The translations under genes were made by a program, and so were the position numbers. From Streptomyces luteolifulvus (GTDB lineage: Bacteria; Actinomycetota; Actinomycetes; Streptomycetales; Streptomycetaceae): DNA of 64,000 nucleotides. The DNA lies in contig NZ_VZRB01000001.1 of assembly GCF_008806595.1 (NCBI RefSeq), positions 1 through 64,000 of the forward strand, in the 5' to 3' direction. The notes below the pieces were generated by a model. It saw only the letters and a program-made list of their open reading frames with translations, made no database searches and was not told where the DNA came from. Positions 8,433 to 17,528 of this stretch are shown here, piece after piece (position 1 is the first letter of the stretch; each line of letters starts with the position of its first letter).

Positions 8433-9248
8433 GTGGCAGGAGTCGCACGCCGCCGTCTCGACGCGGAGCTGGTCCGCCGGAAGCTCGCGCGCTCGCGCGA
8501 GCATGCCGGCCAGCTGATCGCCGCCGGGCGGGTCACCGTCGGCAAGACCGTCGCGACCAAGCCCGCCACGCAGGTGGAGACCGCGGCCGCGATCGTGGTC
8601 GCCGCCGACGAGACGGATCCCGACTACGTGTCGCGGGGCGGCCACAAGCTCGCGGGCGCGCTGGCGGCGTTCGTGCCGCGGGGCCTCGTGGTCGAGGGCC
8701 GGCGCGCCCTGGACGCGGGGGCGTCCACCGGGGGATTCACCGATGTGCTGCTGCGCGCGGGAGCCTCCCACGTGGTCGCCGTCGACGTCGGGTACGGGCA
8801 ACTCGCCTGGTCTCTTCAGAGCGATGAACGCGTCACCGTCAAGGACCGTACGAACGTACGCGAGTTGACGCTTGAAGCGATCGATGGGGAGCCTGTGGAT
8901 CTTGTCGTGGGGGATCTGTCCTTCATCCCGCTCGGGCTGGTCCTGCCCGCCCTGGTGCGGTGCGTGAAGCCGGACGCCGACCTGGTGATGATGGTCAAGC
9001 CGCAGTTCGAGGTGGGGAAGGAACGGCTGGGCAGCGGGGGAGTCGTACGCAGCCCGCAGCTGAGGGCCGAGGCCGTGCGGGGCGTGGCCGGGCGGGCCGG
9101 GGAACTCGGGCTCGGGGTGCAGGGGGTCACCGCAAGTCCGCTGCCCGGGCCGTCGGGCAATGTCGAATACTTTCTGTGGCTGCGGGCCGGGGCACCGGAA
9201 CTCGACCCGGCCGATGTTGACCGTGCAGTGGCGGAGGGGCCGCGTTGA
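8433..9248 (+). CDS. tlyA: TlyA family rRNA 2'-O-methyltransferase
   Basis: 271 residues from GTG 8433, with an AGGAG site 11 nt upstream. The N-terminal S4 RNA-binding domain (residues ~5-65) starts RRRLDAELVRRKLARSREHA. An FtsJ-type Rossmann domain follows with the SAM motif ALDAGASTGGFTDVLLRAGA near residue 95 and KDRTNVREL. In mycobacteria TlyA methylates 16S C1409 and 23S C1920 and confers capreomycin sensitivity. It is followed by nadK with a TTGA overlap and then recN, the conserved actinobacterial order. Confidence 0.94.
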   Translation: MAGVARRRLDAELVRRKLARSREHAGQLIAAGRVTVGKTVATKPATQVETAAAIVVAADETDPDYVSRGGHKLAGALAAFVPRGLVVEGRRALDAGASTGGFTDVLLRAGASHVVAVDVGYGQLAWSLQSDERVTVKDRTNVRELTLEAIDGEPVDLVVGDLSFIPLGLVLPALVRCVKPDADLVMMVKPQFEVGKERLGSGGVVRSPQLRAEAVRGVAGRAGELGLGVQGVTASPLPGPSGNVEYFLWLRAGAPELDPADVDRAVAEGPR

Positions 9249-10150
9249 CAGAGAACCGAGCTCGTACTGTTTTCCTGCTCGCCCACACGGGGCGGCCCGC
9301 CGCCATCCGCAGCGCCGAACTCGTGGTGAAGGGGCTGCTGCGGGAGGGCATCGGCGTGCGCGTCCTGGAGTACGAGGCGCGCGACCTGCCGCTGCCGGAC
9401 GAGGTGGAGCTCGTCAAGGAGGCCACTCCGCAGTGCCTCGACGGGTGTGAGCTGCTCATCGTGCTGGGCGGCGACGGGACGTTGCTGCGTGGCGCGGAGT
9501 TCGCCCGGGCGTCCGGGGTGCCGATGCTCGGCGTCAACCTGGGGCGGGTCGGCTTCCTCGCCGAGGCCGAGCGGGACGACCTCGACAAGGTCGTCGACCG
9601 GGTGGTGACCAAGTCGTACGAGGTCGAGGAGCGGATGACCGTCGATGTCGTCGTTCACCGCAACGGGGACATCGTGCACACGGACTGGGCGCTGAACGAG
9701 GCGGCCGTGCAGAAGGCCGGCGCGGAGAAGCTGCTCGAAGTCGTGCTGGAGATCGACGGCCGGCCGGTGACCGGCTTCGGGTGCGACGGGATCGTGCTGT
9801 CCACTCCGACCGGTTCCACGGCGTATGCGTTCTCCGCGGGCGGACCTGTGGTGTGGCCGGAGGTGGAGGCGCTGTTGATGGTGCCGATCTCCGCGCATGC
9901 GCTGTTCGCGAAGCCACTGGTCACTTCGCCCGATTCTGTGCTCGCGGTGGAGGTGCTGCCTCATATTCCGCCGGGGGTGTTGTGGTGCGACGGGCGGCGG
10001 ACCGTGGAGTTGCCGCCGGGCGCGCGGGTCGAGGTGCGGCGGGGGGCCGTGCCGGTGCGGCTGGCTCGGTTGCATCATGCGTCGTTCACGGATCGGCTGG
10101 TCGCGAAGTTTGCGTTGCCCGTTTCCGGGTGGCGCGGGGCGCCGCACTAG
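9245..10150 (+). CDS. nadK: NAD kinase
   Basis: 301 residues. It starts with TTG 9245 overlapping the tlyA stop, so it is translationally coupled. The catalytic GGDGTLLRGAEF motif is near residue 75; the substrate loop NEAAVQKAG is near residue 150 and GCDGIVLSTPTGSTAYAFSA follows near 180. It phosphorylates NAD+ to NADP+ and is cytoplasmic. The length and both diagnostic motifs are normal. Its only in-frame ATG-free N-terminus supports the TTG start. Confidence 0.95.
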   Translation: MTENRARTVFLLAHTGRPAAIRSAELVVKGLLREGIGVRVLEYEARDLPLPDEVELVKEATPQCLDGCELLIVLGGDGTLLRGAEFARASGVPMLGVNLGRVGFLAEAERDDLDKVVDRVVTKSYEVEERMTVDVVVHRNGDIVHTDWALNEAAVQKAGAEKLLEVVLEIDGRPVTGFGCDGIVLSTPTGSTAYAFSAGGPVVWPEVEALLMVPISAHALFAKPLVTSPDSVLAVEVLPHIPPGVLWCDGRRTVELPPGARVEVRRGAVPVRLARLHHASFTDRLVAKFALPVSGWRGAPH

Positions 10151-10181
10151 CCATCTGCAAGGGGTGGCTCGTCAGTGACGG

Positions 10182-10235
10182 CGGGCGCGGGTGGTTTGTG
10201 GCTTGTCGCGCAATTCCCCGCGCCCCTTCAGGTGG
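10182..10235. repeat. Dispersed Streptomyces intergenic repeat element
   Basis: The segment GGTTTGTGGCTTGTCGCGCA (10191-10210) followed by ATTCCCCGCGCCCCTTCAGG (10211-10230) is a variant of the short GC-rich element (core CGCGCAGTTCCCCGCGCCCC) that occurs in many copies between genes in Streptomyces. Recognition is from memory. It sits in the nadK-recN gap and may form part of a hairpin; its role is unknown. Confidence 0.6.
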
Positions 10236-10299
10236 GTCCACTCGCCCGGGTGACAGGGTGCCTCGCATATCCGCGCCCCTACCTCGTATGGTCGTGTCC

Positions 10300-12030
10300 G
10301 TGTTGGAGGAGATGCGGATACGGTCGCTCGGAGTCATCGACGACGCGGTCGTCGAGCTGTCGCCCGGATTCACCGCCGTGACGGGTGAGACGGGTGCGGG
10401 CAAGACCATGGTGGTCACCAGCCTGGGGCTGCTGCTGGGCGGGCGCGCGGACCCGGCGCTCGTGCGGATCGGTGCCGAGAAGGCGGTCGTGGAGGGGCGG
10501 ATCGCCGTGCCCTTCGGTGCCTCGGCCGTCGTACGGGCCGAGGAGGCGGGCGCCGAGCTCGACGACGGTGCGCTGCTGATCAGCCGTTCCGTTTCCGCCG
10601 AAGGGCGCTCGCGGGCGCATCTGGGCGGGCGTTCCGTGCCCGTGGGGCTGCTCTCCGAGCTGGCCGACGACCTGGTGGCCGTGCACGGGCAGACCGACCA
10701 GCAGGGGCTGCTCAAGCTGTCCCGGCAGCGGCAGGCGCTCGACCGGTACGCCGGGGACGCCGTCGCCGTGCCGCTGGCCAAGTACACCGAGGCGTACCGG
10801 CGGCTGCGGGCCGTCTCCGTCGAGCTCGACGAGATCACCATGCGCGCGCGTGAACGGGCACAGGAAGCCGACATGCTCCGTTACGGGCTCGACGAGATCG
10901 CCGGGGTCGAACCGCGTGCCGGTGAGGACGTGGAGCTGGCCGAGGAGGCGGAGCGGCTGGGGCACGCGGAGGCGTTGGCGTCCGCCGCGACGGCCGGGCA
11001 CGCCGCTCTGGCGGGCAACCCCGAGGACCCGGAGGGCGTCGATGCCTCGACGCTCGTCGCCGGCGCACAGCGGGCCCTGGACGCCGTGCGGTCGCACGAT
11101 CCGGCGCTCGCCGCGCTCGCCGACCGGATCGGGGAGATCGGGATTCTGCTGGGCGATGTGGCGGGAGAGCTGGCGGGGTACGCCGACGACCTCGACGCGG
11201 ATCCGCTGCGGCTGGCGGCCGTTGAGGAACGGCGGGCCGCGCTGGGCGCCCTCACCCGGAAGTACGGCGAGGACGTCGCCACGGTGCTGGCCTGGGCCGA
11301 GCAGGGCGCCGCGCGTCTGATCGAGCTCGACGGCGACGACGAGCGGATCGACGAGCTGACCGCCGAGCGGGATGCGCTGCGGGCCGAACTGGGCGGTCTG
11401 GCACAGGCGTTGAGCGACGCACGGACGGAGGCGGCGGAGCGGTTCGCGGCCGCGGTGACCGCCGAGCTGGCCTCGCTGGCCATGCCGCACGCGCGCGTGT
11501 CGTTCGCCATCCGGCAGACCGAGGACCCCGAGGGCGTCGAGGTCGGCGGGCGCACGGTGGCGTACGGACCGTCGGGTGTCGACGAGGTCGAGCTGCTGCT
11601 GGCCCCGCATCCGGGGGCGCCGCCGCGGCCGATCGCCAAGGGGGCCTCCGGTGGTGAGCTCTCCCGGGTGATGCTGGCCGTCGAGGTCGTGTTCGCGGGG
11701 ACGGATCCGGTGCCGACGTATCTCTTCGACGAGGTCGACGCCGGTGTGGGCGGCAAGGCCGCGGTGGAGATCGGACGCCGGCTCGCCCGGCTCGCGAAGA
11801 CCGCGCAGGTCGTGGTGGTGACGCATCTGCCGCAGGTGGCGGCGTTCGCCGACCGGCAGCTGCTGGTGGAGAAGACCAACGACGGCTCGGTCACACGGTC
11901 CGGCGTGAAGGTGCTCGAAGGGGAGGAGCGGATCCGGGAGCTGTCCCGGATGCTGGCCGGCCAGGAGGACTCGGAGACCGCGCGGGCCCACGCGGAGGAA
12001 CTGCTGGCCACGGCCCGGGCCGACGCATAG
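10300..12030 (+). CDS. recN: DNA repair protein RecN
   Basis: 576 residues if started at GTG 10300 (VLEEMRIRSLGVIDDAV); ATG 10288 is in frame four codons earlier. Neither has a clear ribosome site, and a TATGGT sequence at 10287-10292 could be a -10 box for leaderless initiation. Walker A is GETGAGKT (residues ~29-36); two coiled-coil arms occupy ~160-400; the SMC-type signature GGELSRVMLAVEVVF is near 450 and Walker B TYLFDEVDAGVGG near 472, followed by VVVTHLPQVAAFAD. RecN is an SMC-like ATPase in double-strand-break repair. It follows nadK as in other actinobacteria. Confidence 0.95.
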   Translation: MLEEMRIRSLGVIDDAVVELSPGFTAVTGETGAGKTMVVTSLGLLLGGRADPALVRIGAEKAVVEGRIAVPFGASAVVRAEEAGAELDDGALLISRSVSAEGRSRAHLGGRSVPVGLLSELADDLVAVHGQTDQQGLLKLSRQRQALDRYAGDAVAVPLAKYTEAYRRLRAVSVELDEITMRARERAQEADMLRYGLDEIAGVEPRAGEDVELAEEAERLGHAEALASAATAGHAALAGNPEDPEGVDASTLVAGAQRALDAVRSHDPALAALADRIGEIGILLGDVAGELAGYADDLDADPLRLAAVEERRAALGALTRKYGEDVATVLAWAEQGAARLIELDGDDERIDELTAERDALRAELGGLAQALSDARTEAAERFAAAVTAELASLAMPHARVSFAIRQTEDPEGVEVGGRTVAYGPSGVDEVELLLAPHPGAPPRPIAKGASGGELSRVMLAVEVVFAGTDPVPTYLFDEVDAGVGGKAAVEIGRRLARLAKTAQVVVVTHLPQVAAFADRQLLVEKTNDGSVTRSGVKVLEGEERIRELSRMLAGQEDSETARAHAEELLATARADA

Positions 12031-12050
12031 CGGCCTCCTGGAGTGACGGG

Positions 12051-12815
12051 ATGATCAAACGCGCGCCACGAACCACCTCGTTCGGCCTCGCGGCGGCCCT
12101 CACCCGGGCCGGCATCACCGCCCTGCGGACCAGGGCCCCCGGCGGCCGCGAACGCTGGGAGCGGAAGAACTACGCGGGGCGGACCGTCGAGTTGTCCGCG
12201 GGGCCGGCGACCGCCGTCGCGCTCGCGGCCGGATCGGCACGGGTCCACCCCGCCGCCGGGCTCGCGGTGCTCGTCGCCGGTGCCTGCGGGGCCTATGACG
12301 ACATCGCCGGTGCGGGCGATCCCCGGCGCGGGTTCGGAGCACACCTCTCGGCGCTCCGGGACGGGGAGATCACCAGCGGGGCGGTCAAGCTGTTCGGGGT
12401 TGCCGGCGCGGGGCTCCTTGCGGGCGCGGTTCTCAAGGAGCGGCCCCTCGACAGGCTGCTGGCGGGGGTGGTCATCGCCGGGGCTGCGCACTTCGTGAAC
12501 CTCGTGGACGTGCGGCCGGGGCGGGCCGCCGGTGCCGTGCTCGCCCTCGGAGCGCCCGGACTGCTGCGCAAGGGGACCGGTGCCGAGCTCTCCGCCGCCG
12601 CCATGGGAGCCGCCGCGGCGGTGCTGCCGGACGACCTCGGTGAGCGCGTGATGATCGGTGACACGGGTGCCCATGCGCTGGGCGCGGCTCTGGGGGCCGC
12701 CGTCGTCCTGGGCAACGGCAGGGCCGGGTTGCTGGCGCATGCCGCCGCAGTCGTCGCCGCGGCTGCGTGCGGTCACAAGGTCAGTGCGGGCGCGCGGTCG
12801 CTGGGCGGGACGTGA
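12051..12815 (+). CDS. MraY/WecA-like membrane protein with degenerate catalytic motifs
   Basis: 254 residues, mostly Ala/Gly/Val-rich hydrophobic segments (about seven predicted helices) with short loops. Three loops line up with polyprenyl-phosphate sugar-1-phosphate transferases: GAYDDIAG (the DD motif), FVNLVDVRPGRA (where WecA/MraY have NxxDGxDG) and MIGDTGAHALGAALG (GDxGS-like). The active-site Asp of the second motif is retained but the DG pair is altered, so activity is uncertain. It starts 20 nt after recN and precedes a GT4 glycosyltransferase, suggesting a lipid-linked glycan step (inference). Confidence 0.75.
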   Translation: MIKRAPRTTSFGLAAALTRAGITALRTRAPGGRERWERKNYAGRTVELSAGPATAVALAAGSARVHPAAGLAVLVAGACGAYDDIAGAGDPRRGFGAHLSALRDGEITSGAVKLFGVAGAGLLAGAVLKERPLDRLLAGVVIAGAAHFVNLVDVRPGRAAGAVLALGAPGLLRKGTGAELSAAAMGAAAAVLPDDLGERVMIGDTGAHALGAALGAAVVLGNGRAGLLAHAAAVVAAAACGHKVSAGARSLGGT

Positions 12816-12873
12816 AGTGCCGGGCGGGTTCGGCCCGTTGGGACGACGGAGGCATCCGGAAGGGGGCCTTCCC

Positions 12874-12889
12874 TCACTCGTGTGAGTGA
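12874..12889. promoter_or_regulatory. 16-bp palindrome, candidate operator
   Basis: TCACTC-GTGT-GAGTGA is a perfect 6-bp inverted repeat with a 4-nt spacer, 70 nt upstream of the predicted -35 box of the glycosyltransferase gene. I do not recognise the regulator with certainty. Confidence 0.4.
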
Positions 12890-12958
12890 CCCGGCGTGCC
12901 GCGCGGTCAGGGTGTCCGGCTCCCGGCGTTCCCGGAACACCCGTACGGCCTGGCATCC

Positions 12959-12986
12959 TTGACGGAGAACGCAGTACGCGTAGGAA
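12959..12986 (+). promoter_or_regulatory. HrdB-type promoter for the glycosyltransferase gene
   Basis: TTGACG (12959-12964) and TAGGAA (12981-12986), 16-bp spacer, match the vegetative sigma consensus well. The predicted start near 12993 gives a 75-nt leader before GTG 13068. Confidence 0.55.
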
Positions 12987-13067
12987 GCGCGCGGTACACC
13001 CCTCCGCTCGATACCTTCTGTACGTTTCCTCGTGACCGCCCGACGCCGAACCAGGAGCCCCGGCCAC

Positions 13068-14204
13068 GTGACCCCCGTGAGCAGCCACGCACCGCACGGC
13101 CAGTCACAGCTGCGCACCGTGCAGGTGCTGGGCGGCGGAAACGCCCGGAGCAGCGCGCATGTGCGCTCGCTGACCGCGGGGCTCGTGGCACGGGGCGTGC
13201 GGGTGACGGTGTGCGCCCCCGTCGAGGCGGATCACTCCTACGACTTCACCGGGGCCGGCGCCGACCATGTGCATGTGCCGCGCAGCAGCGACCCGGCCGC
13301 CGTGGCCGCGCTGCGGGCGGCGTGCGCGGACGCCGACCTGGTCCACGCCCACGGGCTGCACGCCTCCTTCCGCGCCGTGCTCGCGCTCGGCGGGCGCCGC
13401 ACCCCCTTCGTCGTCACCTGGCACGACCGGGCGTACGCCGAGGGCGCGCGGGCCCATCTGCTGCGCCTCCTGGAGCGCCGGGTGGTGAAGGCCGCCTCCG
13501 TGGTGCTCGGGACCACCTCGGACCTGGTGGACCGGGCGCGCAGGACGGGAGCGCGGGACGCGCGGCTCGCCGCCGTCGCGATCCCCGCGCCCCGCACCTG
13601 CGCGGAGCAGGACGACCCCGACCGGCGAAAGCCCAAGGTGCGGGCCGAACTCGGTGCAACCGGGCGCCCGTTGCTGATGGCGGTCGGCTCCCTCGACCGG
13701 CACCGTGGCTATGACACGCTGCTGGACGCCACGCGCGCGTGGTGCCGTCTCGACCCGGTTCCCCTGGTCGTGATCGCAGGGGAGGGGCCGTTGCGGGGCG
13801 CGCTCCAGCGGCGGATCGAGAGCGAGGGGCTGCCGGTCCGGCTCATCGGGCGGCGCGACGACGTCAGCGAACTGCTCGCCGCCGCCGACCTCGCGCTCCT
13901 GCCGAGCCTGTGGGAATCACGGTCCGTGCTCGCCCAGGAGGCCCTGCACGCGCGTGTGCCGCTCGTGGCGACGGCTGTCGGCGGTGTCCCCGAACTTGTC
14001 GGCGACGGCGCCGAACTGGTCCCGAGCGCAGACGCGAAGGCCCTCGCCGACGCGGTGGTCCGGCTCCTCGGCAATCCCGAGCGGCGCGAGCTGCTGAGGG
14101 AGAAGGGCGCCCGGCAAGCGGCCACTTGGCCCACCGAGGACGAGACCGTCGCCCAAGTCCTCAGCGTCTATGACGAGTTGACACAGCCCAGGCCACTGGC
14201 CTGA
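13068..14204 (+). CDS. GT4 family glycosyltransferase
   Basis: 378 residues from GTG 13068 (AGGAG 10 nt upstream; GTG 13032 is a weaker alternative). The GT-B fold is clear: N-terminal GGGNARSSAHVRSLTAGLVARG (donor-proximal glycine loop), the middle linker GRPLLMAVGSLDRHRGYDTL, and the C-terminal nucleotide-sugar site with PSLWESRSVLAQEALHARVP and VATAVGGVPELVGDGA, containing the E-x7-E pattern. It is cytoplasmic or peripheral; acceptor unknown. It lies after the MraY-like protein, so both may build one cell-envelope glycan. It has its own likely promoter and an upstream palindrome. Confidence 0.9.
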   Translation: MTPVSSHAPHGQSQLRTVQVLGGGNARSSAHVRSLTAGLVARGVRVTVCAPVEADHSYDFTGAGADHVHVPRSSDPAAVAALRAACADADLVHAHGLHASFRAVLALGGRRTPFVVTWHDRAYAEGARAHLLRLLERRVVKAASVVLGTTSDLVDRARRTGARDARLAAVAIPAPRTCAEQDDPDRRKPKVRAELGATGRPLLMAVGSLDRHRGYDTLLDATRAWCRLDPVPLVVIAGEGPLRGALQRRIESEGLPVRLIGRRDDVSELLAAADLALLPSLWESRSVLAQEALHARVPLVATAVGGVPELVGDGAELVPSADAKALADAVVRLLGNPERRELLREKGARQAATWPTEDETVAQVLSVYDELTQPRPLA

Positions 14205-14238
14205 GACGGTCAGCCGGACACTGGGCCGCGCCCCTGGC

Positions 14239-15966
14239 CTACGGCACGTGCCGGCGCGCCCGCAGCGCCAGGCTCAACGCCAGGACCGTCTGCGGGTCGT
14301 CGAGGTCGGTGCCCAGCAACTCCCCGATCCGCGCCAGGCGGTTGTAGAGCGTCTGCCGGTTGAGGTGCAGTTCGCGTGCCGTCTCCGCCTTGCGGCCCGC
14401 ATGCGCCAAGTACGTCTGCAATGTGGGCAGAAGGGGCGGCTTGGAGCGGTTGTCGTGGTCCCGCAGTGGCCCGATCGCACGGTCCACGAAGGCCGCGAGG
14501 TCGGGATGGTCGCGCAGCCGCCACAGCAGCAGGTCGATGTCCAGACGGCGGGCGTCGTACCACGGCCGGTCCGACAGGCCCTGCGCCGCGGTCGCCGTCT
14601 CCGCCGCGTGCCGCAGCCCCGCCGAGGCCGCCGCCCAGCCGCCGGCCACCCCGACGACCACGACGGGCGGCAGGGCCCCCGGCCGCAGCATCCCGGCCCG
14701 CTCCACACCGGCCCGCAGCGCCGCCGCGACCCGGTCGGCCACCGTCGGCCGCTCCGACTCCGCACGCAGGCCCAGCAGCAGCGGGACACGGCCCTCGACA
14801 GGCCGTACACCGAACAGCACGGGAACGCCCAGCGCGGCCAGCTCCTCCGCGACCGCGCGCGCCAGGACTGCCCAGCCGCCCCCGCTCTCGGCTCCGCCGG
14901 ACGGGGCGGTGCCCCCGCCCGGGGACAGGGAGCCGCCCAGCCGCATCACCACCGGCAGCAGAGGACTGTCGCCCGGCTTGAAGCCCAGGACACGTGCCTG
15001 CGCGGGCGCGTCCTCCGCCGCGATACGGCCCTCGGCCAGGTCCGTGAGGAAGTCACCGCGCCCCCGGGCCGCCAGCTCCTCCTCCTGCCGGGCCTGCATC
15101 AGCACCACGGCCAGCAGCCCCGCGGCCCGCTCCGCGGAGATCCGGTGCACGGGCGCCAGGGGAGCCCGTACGGGCAGCAGCACGAGCCGGGCCCGCACCG
15201 CACCCGGGCCGGGCCCGCCGCCCGGCACGTCCACGAGGACCGAACCGGCCGGTGGCGGGGCGTCCCTGTGCTGGCCGCGCAGCCCCTCCCACACCTGCAG
15301 CGGGTCCGCGCCCTCGGGTCCGGCGCCCGCGGCGTACAGGAGCCGGCCGTCCGTCGTCTCCAGGAAGACCGGGTTGTCGCTGAAGCCGGCCAGGATGCCG
15401 AGCACCTGCGGGACTCCGCCGCCGCCGAGCAGGGCCTCGGTGCATCGGCGGTGCACCTCCTCGGCCCGCTGCAGAAGTGCGTAGTGGTGGTTGACGATCT
15501 CGGTGTGGATCTCCTCCGTGACCGTCACGAACGGCACCTCGCGGTGCAGTTGGACCAGGGGCAGCCCTGCCGTCCGCGCCGTGTCGACGAGGGCGGCGGG
15601 CAGCCGCGCGAAGCGCGGGCCGAGCTCCACGACGAGGGCCGCGATGCCCCGCTCTGCCAGGGTGCGCACGAACGCGCGCTGGTCGGCCGGACGGGTGCCG
15701 AGGCCGTAGCCCGTGGTCAGCAGCAGCTCGCCGCCCTTCAGCAGGGAGGCGATGTTGGGGACCTCGCCCGCGTGCACCCAGCGCACGGTGCGCTGCAGCC
15801 GGTCGGCGCCCGCGAGGATCTCGGGCAGCCCGCTGCGCAGCCCGGGCAGCTCCAGCGCCCGCTGGACGGTGATCCCCGCGCCCTGGCTGTCGAATCTGCC
15901 ACCCGCACCGCTGCCCGTACCGCTGCCCGTACTGTTGTCCGTACCGCCGCCCGTACCGCTGTCCAT
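14239..15966 (-). CDS. PucR family transcriptional regulator
   Basis: 575 residues. The N-terminal PucR domain (residues ~30-150) carries GITVQRALELPGLRSGLPEI and ELLLTTGYGLG; a GGDEF-like or sensor middle region follows; the C-terminal helix-turn-helix is TARELHLNRQTLYNRLARIG with LGTDLDDPQTVLALSLALR. PucR regulators control purine/allantoin or amino-acid catabolism. The N-terminal 25 residues are a Gly/Ser/Thr repeat encoded by a 12-bp DNA repeat at 15902-15962, so the true start could be the later GTG-type codon near ITVQ. The target is unclear; the next genes on the strand are an FAD oxidoreductase and a GH15 enzyme. Confidence 0.88.
   Translation of the reverse strand: MDSGTGGGTDNSTGSGTGSGAGGRFDSQGAGITVQRALELPGLRSGLPEILAGADRLQRTVRWVHAGEVPNIASLLKGGELLLTTGYGLGTRPADQRAFVRTLAERGIAALVVELGPRFARLPAALVDTARTAGLPLVQLHREVPFVTVTEEIHTEIVNHHYALLQRAEEVHRRCTEALLGGGGVPQVLGILAGFSDNPVFLETTDGRLLYAAGAGPEGADPLQVWEGLRGQHRDAPPPAGSVLVDVPGGGPGPGAVRARLVLLPVRAPLAPVHRISAERAAGLLAVVLMQARQEEELAARGRGDFLTDLAEGRIAAEDAPAQARVLGFKPGDSPLLPVVMRLGGSLSPGGGTAPSGGAESGGGWAVLARAVAEELAALGVPVLFGVRPVEGRVPLLLGLRAESERPTVADRVAAALRAGVERAGMLRPGALPPVVVVGVAGGWAAASAGLRHAAETATAAQGLSDRPWYDARRLDIDLLLWRLRDHPDLAAFVDRAIGPLRDHDNRSKPPLLPTLQTYLAHAGRKAETARELHLNRQTLYNRLARIGELLGTDLDDPQTVLALSLALRARRHVP
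15902..15962. repeat. 12-bp tandem repeat in the PucR N-terminus
   Basis: About five imperfect copies of CCCGTACCGCTG encode a GSGT-type linker at the start of the PucR gene. Unit length is a multiple of three, so slippage would change linker length without breaking the frame. Confidence 0.7.
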
Positions 15967-16076
15967 GAGTCGGACGCTACCCGTGCCGGTGCTTCCGGGA
16001 CATCCCCGGGCCGCACCTTGACGATCATCGGGCGATGCGTCTCACCGGGTCGGGCGTTCGCCGCGGGGCCCGGCCC

Positions 16077-17459
16077 TCAGGCCGGGCGGATGTTGTGGTT
16101 GAAGCGGAACACGTTGTCGGGGTCGTAGCGCCGTTTCAGTTCGGCGAGGCGTCGGGTGTTCTCCGCGCCCAGGCCGGCCACCACGCGTTCCGGCCCCTCG
16201 TCGCCGATGAAGTTGAGGTAGACCGCGCCGGTGCTCCACGGCCGCACGTCGGCGCGGACGTCCCGGACCCACCGGATGCCCCGCTCGTCATCGGCCGGGT
16301 CCTCCCAGACGCCGAACGGGTGCACGGCCCACGGCGCGTCCCGGTAGGGCACCGGATACGCGTGGGGGCCAGCTGCGATCGCGCCGCCCTGCGGGAGCAA
16401 CACGTGCTGGGTGCCGGTCGGCACGGGCATCGACCGAGCGCGGGCGCAGAAGGCGTCCACGAAGTCGTCGGGCGCCCCGGTCAGGTACTCCGCCGACCAG
16501 TAGTTCCGCATCCCGGGCGGATCGTCGAGCATGCACTGGACCTCCGCGTACGGCATCGCCCCGACGATCTCCGCCTCGTGCGGCAGCGCCAGCAGCGGCT
16601 CCGCGAGCTTGCGCATGTCGGCCTCGGTGCCGACGTACGTCAGCAGCGCACAGCACACCAGCGTGCCGACCAGGTGCGGCGGTACGAACTCCTCGGGCGG
16701 GCCGGTGACATAGATGATCGCGCCGCTCGCCTCGTCCGGGCCGGCGTTGATCACGTCGCGGTAGGTGCGCACGGCCTCGGGGCCGAACTCCGGGGCGTAC
16801 ATCACCAGCGCGATGGAGAACTCAGGCAGCTCGTACAGCTTCAGGGTGAGCGCGGTCGCGATGCCGAAGTTGCCTCCCCCGCCGTGCAGGGCCCAGAACA
16901 GGTCGGGGTTCTCGTCGGCGCTCGCGCGGGTCCGCTCGCCGTCCGCCGTGACCAGCTCGACACCGAGCAGATTGTCCACGGCGAGTCCGCACCAGCGGTC
17001 CAGCCAGCCGCCGCCACCGCCGAGGACGAAGCCGCCGACGCCGGTGGTGGAGACCCGTCCGCCGGTCGTGGCGAGCCCGTGCGGCTGGGTGGCGCGGTCC
17101 AGGTCGCTCATGATGGCGCCGCCCGCGACCCGTACCGCCTCGGCCGCGGGATGGACGGTGACGCCGCGCATATGACGCAGGTCGACCACCAAGCCGCCGT
17201 CGTTCAGCGCCATGCCCGCCACGCTGTGCCCGCCGCCGCGCACCGCGATCTGCAGGTCGAGCTCACGGGCGAAGCGCACGGCACGCACGACATCGGCCTC
17301 GTCCACGCACTGCGCGATCACCGCGGGACGCCGGTCGATCATCGCGTTGAAGACGGTCCGGGCGTCGTCGTAGCCCGGATCCCCGGGGGCGAACAGATCG
17401 CCGACCAGATCCTCGCGCAGCGCGGCGAGGGCCGCGCCCGCCTTCGACGGGGAAGCCAT
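16077..17459 (-). CDS. FAD-dependent oxidoreductase, BBE/VAO type
   Basis: 460 residues from ATG 17459 with a GGAAGGGGG ribosome site. The FAD-binding PCMH domain has VRGGGHSVAG, whose His79 is the usual site of covalent 8-alpha FAD attachment, and GLATTGGRVSTTGVGGFVLGGGGGWLD split by the pyrophosphate loop. The second cysteine seen in bicovalent enzymes may be Cys in DRWCGLAVDN. The C-terminal BBE motif is YDPDNVFRFNHNI. Family members oxidise sugars, alkaloids or antibiotic intermediates; the substrate is unknown. No signal peptide is visible. Confidence 0.92.
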   Translation of the reverse strand: MASPSKAGAALAALREDLVGDLFAPGDPGYDDARTVFNAMIDRRPAVIAQCVDEADVVRAVRFARELDLQIAVRGGGHSVAGMALNDGGLVVDLRHMRGVTVHPAAEAVRVAGGAIMSDLDRATQPHGLATTGGRVSTTGVGGFVLGGGGGWLDRWCGLAVDNLLGVELVTADGERTRASADENPDLFWALHGGGGNFGIATALTLKLYELPEFSIALVMYAPEFGPEAVRTYRDVINAGPDEASGAIIYVTGPPEEFVPPHLVGTLVCCALLTYVGTEADMRKLAEPLLALPHEAEIVGAMPYAEVQCMLDDPPGMRNYWSAEYLTGAPDDFVDAFCARARSMPVPTGTQHVLLPQGGAIAAGPHAYPVPYRDAPWAVHPFGVWEDPADDERGIRWVRDVRADVRPWSTGAVYLNFIGDEGPERVVAGLGAENTRRLAELKRRYDPDNVFRFNHNIRPA

Positions 17460-17528
17460 GAGGCGCCCCCTTCCGTACAGGGGCAGTTGGCGTTCCCAGC
17501 CTAGGCGGGCCGGGCCGGGCGGTCCTGT

